A DNA stretch of 9,482 nt from Patescibacteria group bacterium (lineage in GTDB: Bacteria > Patescibacteriota > Gracilibacteria > UM-FILTER-43-11), in NCBI GenBank assembly GCA_029260955.1, contig JAJDCF010000061.1, forward strand, positions 1-9,482. The letters are read 5' to 3'. Each line of letters opens with the position of its first letter. Position 1 is the first letter of the stretch. The notes below the pieces were generated by a model that ran no database searches, was not told the DNA's origin, and worked only from the letters and a program-made list of their open reading frames with translations. This document shows positions 6,646 through 9,482 of this stretch, piece by piece. The position numbers and the translations under genes are program-made.

Positions 6646-7326
6646 ATGTACAAAAAACTTGAGGAACAAATAGGTCTGAAGTTCAAAGATTATCATCTGC
6701 TTCGTAATGCTTTTGTGCATCGCTCGTATTTAAATGAGCATCGTGATAGCAAACACGAGAGCAATGAGCGTCTCGAATTCTTAGGGGATGCAGTGCTGGA
6801 ATTAGTAGTGACTGAGTATCTTTATCTGAATTACCCTAATCCTGAAGGTGATCTCACCAACTGGCGTTCAGCGCTTGTAAAAGGTGAGATGCTAGCTAAG
6901 ATTGCTACCGAACTTAAGCTTGGAGAATACCTATTTTTGAGCCACGGAGAAGAAAAATCTGGCGGTCGCAAAAAGGATTACCTTTTGGCCAATACCTTTG
7001 AGGCTTTGATCGGAGTGATTTATCTTGAACTTGGTTATGATATGGCTAGGGTTTTTATCAGCAAGTTCCTTTTGGTTCATCTGGAAGACATTCTGGTAAA
7101 AGGGGAACATATTGATGCAAAATCTCATTTACAAGAAATTGCTCAGGAAAAAGTCGGTGAGACTCCTGCATATGAACTTCAGCATTCAGAAGGACCTGAT
7201 CATGACAAAATCTTTACCATGGCGGCCTACATAGGCAAGCGAATGGTAGGGAAGGGGAAGGGCGGCAGCAAACAAATCGCTGAACAACAGGCTGCTGAAG
7301 ACGCGCTTAAGAGATTAAAATGGTAA
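6646..7326 (+). CDS. rnc: Ribonuclease III
   Basis: Double-strand-specific, Mg-dependent endonuclease that processes rRNA precursors and structured mRNAs. The 226-residue protein has the catalytic domain with the signature ERLEFLGDAVL (residues 41-51: E41, E44, D48) and the second metal-site segment LLANTFEALIG (E119). The C-terminal double-stranded-RNA-binding domain spans about 157-225, ending in the Gly/Lys-rich segment and EQQAAEDALKRL helix. Residue 116 is Asn where E. coli has the metal-binding Asp114; the essential Glu (E117 in E. coli) is kept. It begins 6 bp after the nusB stop and is the last gene of the operon; its stop codon lies in the loop of an inverted repeat. Confidence 0.96.
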   Translation: MYKKLEEQIGLKFKDYHLLRNAFVHRSYLNEHRDSKHESNERLEFLGDAVLELVVTEYLYLNYPNPEGDLTNWRSALVKGEMLAKIATELKLGEYLFLSHGEEKSGGRKKDYLLANTFEALIGVIYLELGYDMARVFISKFLLVHLEDILVKGEHIDAKSHLQEIAQEKVGETPAYELQHSEGPDHDKIFTMAAYIGKRMVGKGKGGSKQIAEQQAAEDALKRLKW

Positions 7327-7336
7327 TTTTAATCTC
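7311..7336. repeat. Perfect 11-bp inverted repeat over the rnc stop codon
   Basis: GAGATTAAAAT (7311-7321) and its exact complement (7326-7336) flank a 4-base loop; the rnc stop codon spans loop and right arm. It lies in the 30-bp gap between convergent rnc and jag, where a shared terminator would be expected. Neither strand shows a T-run directly after the stem, so it is not a textbook intrinsic terminator. Confidence 0.6.
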
Positions 7337-7356
7337 CTGGGACCCTTTAAAAAAGT

Positions 7357-7818
7357 TTACTTAGGAATGATCTTGATGGCACGTTCTTTGTCTTCACCAG
7401 TACTTTCGGTGGTGACCTTGTCTTTGTATTTATCTGAGGCAGCCAGGTGTAGGTGAACTATTCGGCGGAAGTATGGATTCATAGGAGGTAGCTTAATCTC
7501 CTTTTGGGTTTCAATCACATACTCAGCTTTTCTTTCGGCTAGGCGAACCACGCTTTCTTCCTGTCTTTTCTTGTAGCCGTCTACATCTACAATAAGCTGC
7601 ATATCATTGCCGATCTTCTGCTTCCATAAAATACACTTAAGCATGTGCTGAATCGCAGCAATGGTTTCTCCATGCCAACCAATAAGTAGATTCGAACTAG
7701 AGGTTTCGATCGATACATAGAAGCTATTTTCGCCTTCTTTATCTACTTTTACACCTGAGAAGGGCACTTGCATGACCTCCAGGATTCTTTCTAAGGTTTC
7801 TTTGATGACTAGTTCCAT
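7357..7818 (-). CDS. jag: RNA-binding protein KhpB/Jag (KH and R3H domains)
   Basis: A cytosolic RNA-binding protein encoded next to yidC in many bacteria; in Gram-positives it acts with KhpA in cell elongation and division control. The 153-residue protein has a KH domain with the GXXG loop GWHG (47-50) and a C-terminal R3H domain with R118-x3-H122, ending in an IKIIPK strand as usual. The extra Jag-N domain found in longer homologues is absent. It is the last gene of the rnpA-yidC-jag cluster, separated from yidC by 168 bp that contain a folded element. The ATG at 7816-7818 starts the first KH-associated helix directly; no Shine-Dalgarno motif is visible. Confidence 0.93.
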   Translation of the reverse strand: MELVIKETLERILEVMQVPFSGVKVDKEGENSFYVSIETSSSNLLIGWHGETIAAIQHMLKCILWKQKIGNDMQLIVDVDGYKKRQEESVVRLAERKAEYVIETQKEIKLPPMNPYFRRIVHLHLAASDKYKDKVTTESTGEDKERAIKIIPK

Positions 7819-7870
7819 ACAAAAGTTAGTTTACATTGAATTATTTGTACTCGCAAATCATTAATGGAAA

Positions 7871-7982
7871 CACTGCAAACGCCTCATCTACTGCGTTGAA
7901 ACTTGAATCTCGATCCTCATGTACAGTCAGCACACTGCGGTCAAAATTCAAGTTTCGCCTTGTATCTACTACCTTTGCAGTG
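7871..7982 (-). ncRNA. Folded RNA element between yidC and jag
   Basis: An outer 9-bp perfect stem (7871-7879 with 7974-7982) encloses a 17/18-nt internal loop, then an inner 11-bp perfect stem (7898-7908 with 7946-7956). Inside that lies a small 5-bp hairpin whose outer pair is G-U on the minus strand. The two strands of the internal loop carry the same motif pair, AGUAGAU then AGGCG, at 7970-7956 and 7892-7880. It begins just after the yidC stop. It could be a jag leader, a processing site or an independent small RNA. A 69-codon frame crosses it but looks fortuitous. No known family was recognised. Confidence 0.5.
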
Positions 7983-7986
7983 CTCC

Positions 7987-9135
7987 CTAGTCTTTTGATT
8001 TGTTGACCACAATTTGTTGGGCGATGCCGAATAGCGTGGAAGTTCCCCAATAAAATCCTACAGCTGCAGGAAGACTTGCTGTGAAAAAAGCGATCATAAG
8101 TGGCATAACGTACATCATTGTCTTATTCATCATTGGCATTGGGCTGTCAGCTGATGCATTTTTTGCAACTTTACCTAGTGTTAGGCGCATTTGGCCGAAT
8201 TGTAATAGGCCAATAGTAATAGGTAAGGCTATAATATTTACTTTGGTCAGATCAATAATGCCCAAGAATATTGGTTGAATCAGTGAGGCATCAAAGTTTT
8301 GAAGACTTCCGTACAGTAGTTGTGGGTTTATGAAATCCAGGCCGTCTTTTACCACGTAAAAAAGCGCAATAAGAATTGGGAACTGAATCAACATTGGCAA
8401 GCAGCTGCCCATTGGGCTGACTTTGTGCTTCTTCCAGATCAGCATGGTCTCTTCGGCAAGTTTTTGCGGATTGTCCTTATGTTTTTTCTTCATGGCATCA
8501 AGCTGAGGTTGCACTTTTTGCATAGCTTTCTGAGCTTTTAATGCTTTTTGATTAGGAGCTAGCAAGGCAAGCTTAATAATGAATGTTAGTAGAATAATGG
8601 CCCATCCTAGGCTGTGATTTGGAATAGATGAAATCAGGAATATAAGCGTGTTGAATATAGGCTTATAAAGCCCTTCCAGCCATACAGTGCGGAAAATACC
8701 GGGTGAGGTCACTTCAATTTCTTTGGTGTAGACTTTGGCCTTTTCTTCGATTGTCTGTTCCAATGAAATCTTATATCGTCCTTTCTCGTCAAAAAGCTCT
8801 TGGTTCCAAGGTGCATAGTTGATTACATGCTTCTTGCCAGAGGCGATCACGACCTCTTCAGATTCGCATGAGCTACTTTCTGCCTCAATTAAGGTCCATT
8901 CGCCATTCGTATAATGCTCTACTGTCAGTGGGTTCTTTGGGCAATTTGCTGGAATAACTAGATCACCCTGACCATTGTTCTTTACAGTAATAGCAACTGA
9001 TTTGCCGATGGCAATTTTTGATTTTGCCTCAAGAGTTACATCATCAGTTATTTGATCGTTGGTTTTTTGGTTCAGAAAAGACCATGCAAGAAGAAAAACG
9101 AGAGCAGGTAGAATGATTCGATTGAATTTAGACAT
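7987..9135 (-). CDS. yidC: Membrane protein insertase YidC/Oxa1 with small external domain
   Basis: Inserts proteins into the cytoplasmic membrane, alone or with SecYEG. The 382-residue protein has an N-terminal membrane helix (about 6-22), an external domain (about 30-150), and the conserved five-helix insertase core (about 155-375) with the hallmark SLGWAIILLTFIIKL helix, a charged cytoplasmic hairpin (195-238) and the GSCLPMLIQFPI segment (243-254). K188 takes the place of the groove arginine. The external domain is far shorter than the Gram-negative P1 domain, looks beta-rich and carries C65 and C90. The start overlaps the end of rnpA by 8 bp, suggesting coupled translation. The stop is TAG. 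Confidence 0.95.
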   Translation of the reverse strand: MSKFNRIILPALVFLLAWSFLNQKTNDQITDDVTLEAKSKIAIGKSVAITVKNNGQGDLVIPANCPKNPLTVEHYTNGEWTLIEAESSSCESEEVVIASGKKHVINYAPWNQELFDEKGRYKISLEQTIEEKAKVYTKEIEVTSPGIFRTVWLEGLYKPIFNTLIFLISSIPNHSLGWAIILLTFIIKLALLAPNQKALKAQKAMQKVQPQLDAMKKKHKDNPQKLAEETMLIWKKHKVSPMGSCLPMLIQFPILIALFYVVKDGLDFINPQLLYGSLQNFDASLIQPIFLGIIDLTKVNIIALPITIGLLQFGQMRLTLGKVAKNASADSPMPMMNKTMMYVMPLMIAFFTASLPAAVGFYWGTSTLFGIAQQIVVNKSKD

Positions 9136-9472
9136 CGGCAGAAAATTGATTAAAGAATTCTTTTATCTGAGAATCTATCGTATCGTATTCAAGGCTTTCG
9201 GGACTTCCTTTCTTTAGGATCGCAATGCAGACAATGGGCTTTTTCAGAGTATTTATGTTTATTCTGAGGCTCTCGGTGATCTGTCTGCGAAGTTTGTTTC
9301 GATTGACGGCTTTTAGGCTGATTTTTTTGCTAACAACAGGCGCGAATTTTGAATCCTCTGAATGAGAGGGTAAGAATTTAAAAACGAAGTGAGACGTCTT
9401 ATATGCTTTACCTTCTCTATTAAGCTTTTCGATGAGTCGCTGATTTGAGATTCTACTATTTTTACTTAACAT
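9128..9472 (-). CDS. rnpA: Ribonuclease P protein component
   Basis: Protein subunit of RNase P, which matures the 5' ends of tRNAs together with the catalytic RNA. The 114-residue length is normal. The conserved RNR-type motif is present as AVNRNKLRRQ (residues 55-64), with the preceding VVSKKI strand typical of the family. The N-terminus begins with the usual basic segment. The gene overlaps yidC by 8 bp; yidD, which often lies between them, is missing. Upstream, GCT-TAA ends 2 bp before the ATG and could be the last codon and stop of rpmH, the usual neighbour, but only a few bases are inside the window. Confidence 0.94.
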   Translation of the reverse strand: MLSKNSRISNQRLIEKLNREGKAYKTSHFVFKFLPSHSEDSKFAPVVSKKISLKAVNRNKLRRQITESLRININTLKKPIVCIAILKKGSPESLEYDTIDSQIKEFFNQFSADV

Positions 9473-9482
9473 TATTAAGCAC

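Noticed and set aside
7841..8050. 69-codon minus-strand open frame across the yidC end and the yidC-jag gap
   Set aside because: It starts inside yidC in another frame, has no family resemblance, and the gap part is explained better by nested inverted repeats.
1..9482. CRISPR arrays, insertion sequences, integrases or prophage genes
   Set aside because: No regularly spaced repeats, transposase or recombinase motifs, or phage structural genes were seen on either strand.

Overview
The window looks like chromosome from a small-genome, uncultured bacterium, most likely of the Patescibacteria (CPR) type. This is inferred from dense packing, very short leaders without recognisable Shine-Dalgarno motifs, signal-peptide proteins made of repeated type IV secretion pilin-like membrane modules, and compact versions of housekeeping genes. 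The lineage cannot be fixed from this window. All eleven coding regions end in TAA (8) or TAG (3), none in TGA, and all read normally under the standard code.

Layout. (1) 1-957, + strand: 3' part of an argininosuccinate lyase gene (argH). It ends one base before the 3' CCA of a convergent tRNA with CAT anticodon (958-1034). (2) 958-5871, - strand, read right to left: two adjacent genes for secreted or membrane proteins, each with three pilin-like two-helix modules; then aroC (chorismate synthase); then a DUF4349-like envelope protein; then an unannotated, strongly folded RNA candidate (1083-1242); then the tRNA. (3) 5872-5964: divergent promoter region in which one palindromic TTGCAA may serve as the -35 box on both strands. 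(4) 5965-7326, + strand: rpmF, nusB, rnc (ribosomal protein L32, transcription factor NusB, RNase III), a compact translation and RNA-processing operon. (5) 7327-7356: short convergent gap with an 11-bp perfect inverted repeat over the rnc stop codon. (6) 7357-9472, - strand: rnpA, yidC and jag (khpB), the classic rpmH-rnpA-yidC-jag cluster without yidD. The rnpA and yidC genes overlap by 8 bp. The yidC-jag gap holds a second folded element with nested perfect stems.

Functionally, the window combines ribosome and RNA maturation (L32, NusB, RNase III, RnpA), membrane protein insertion (YidC, with RNA-binding KhpB), two amino-acid biosynthesis enzymes, and an envelope module of unknown role. 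The most unusual items are the two structured RNA candidates, the pair of three-module pilin-like proteins, the ArgH that stops short exactly at a tRNA end, and a YidC with a small two-cysteine external domain.
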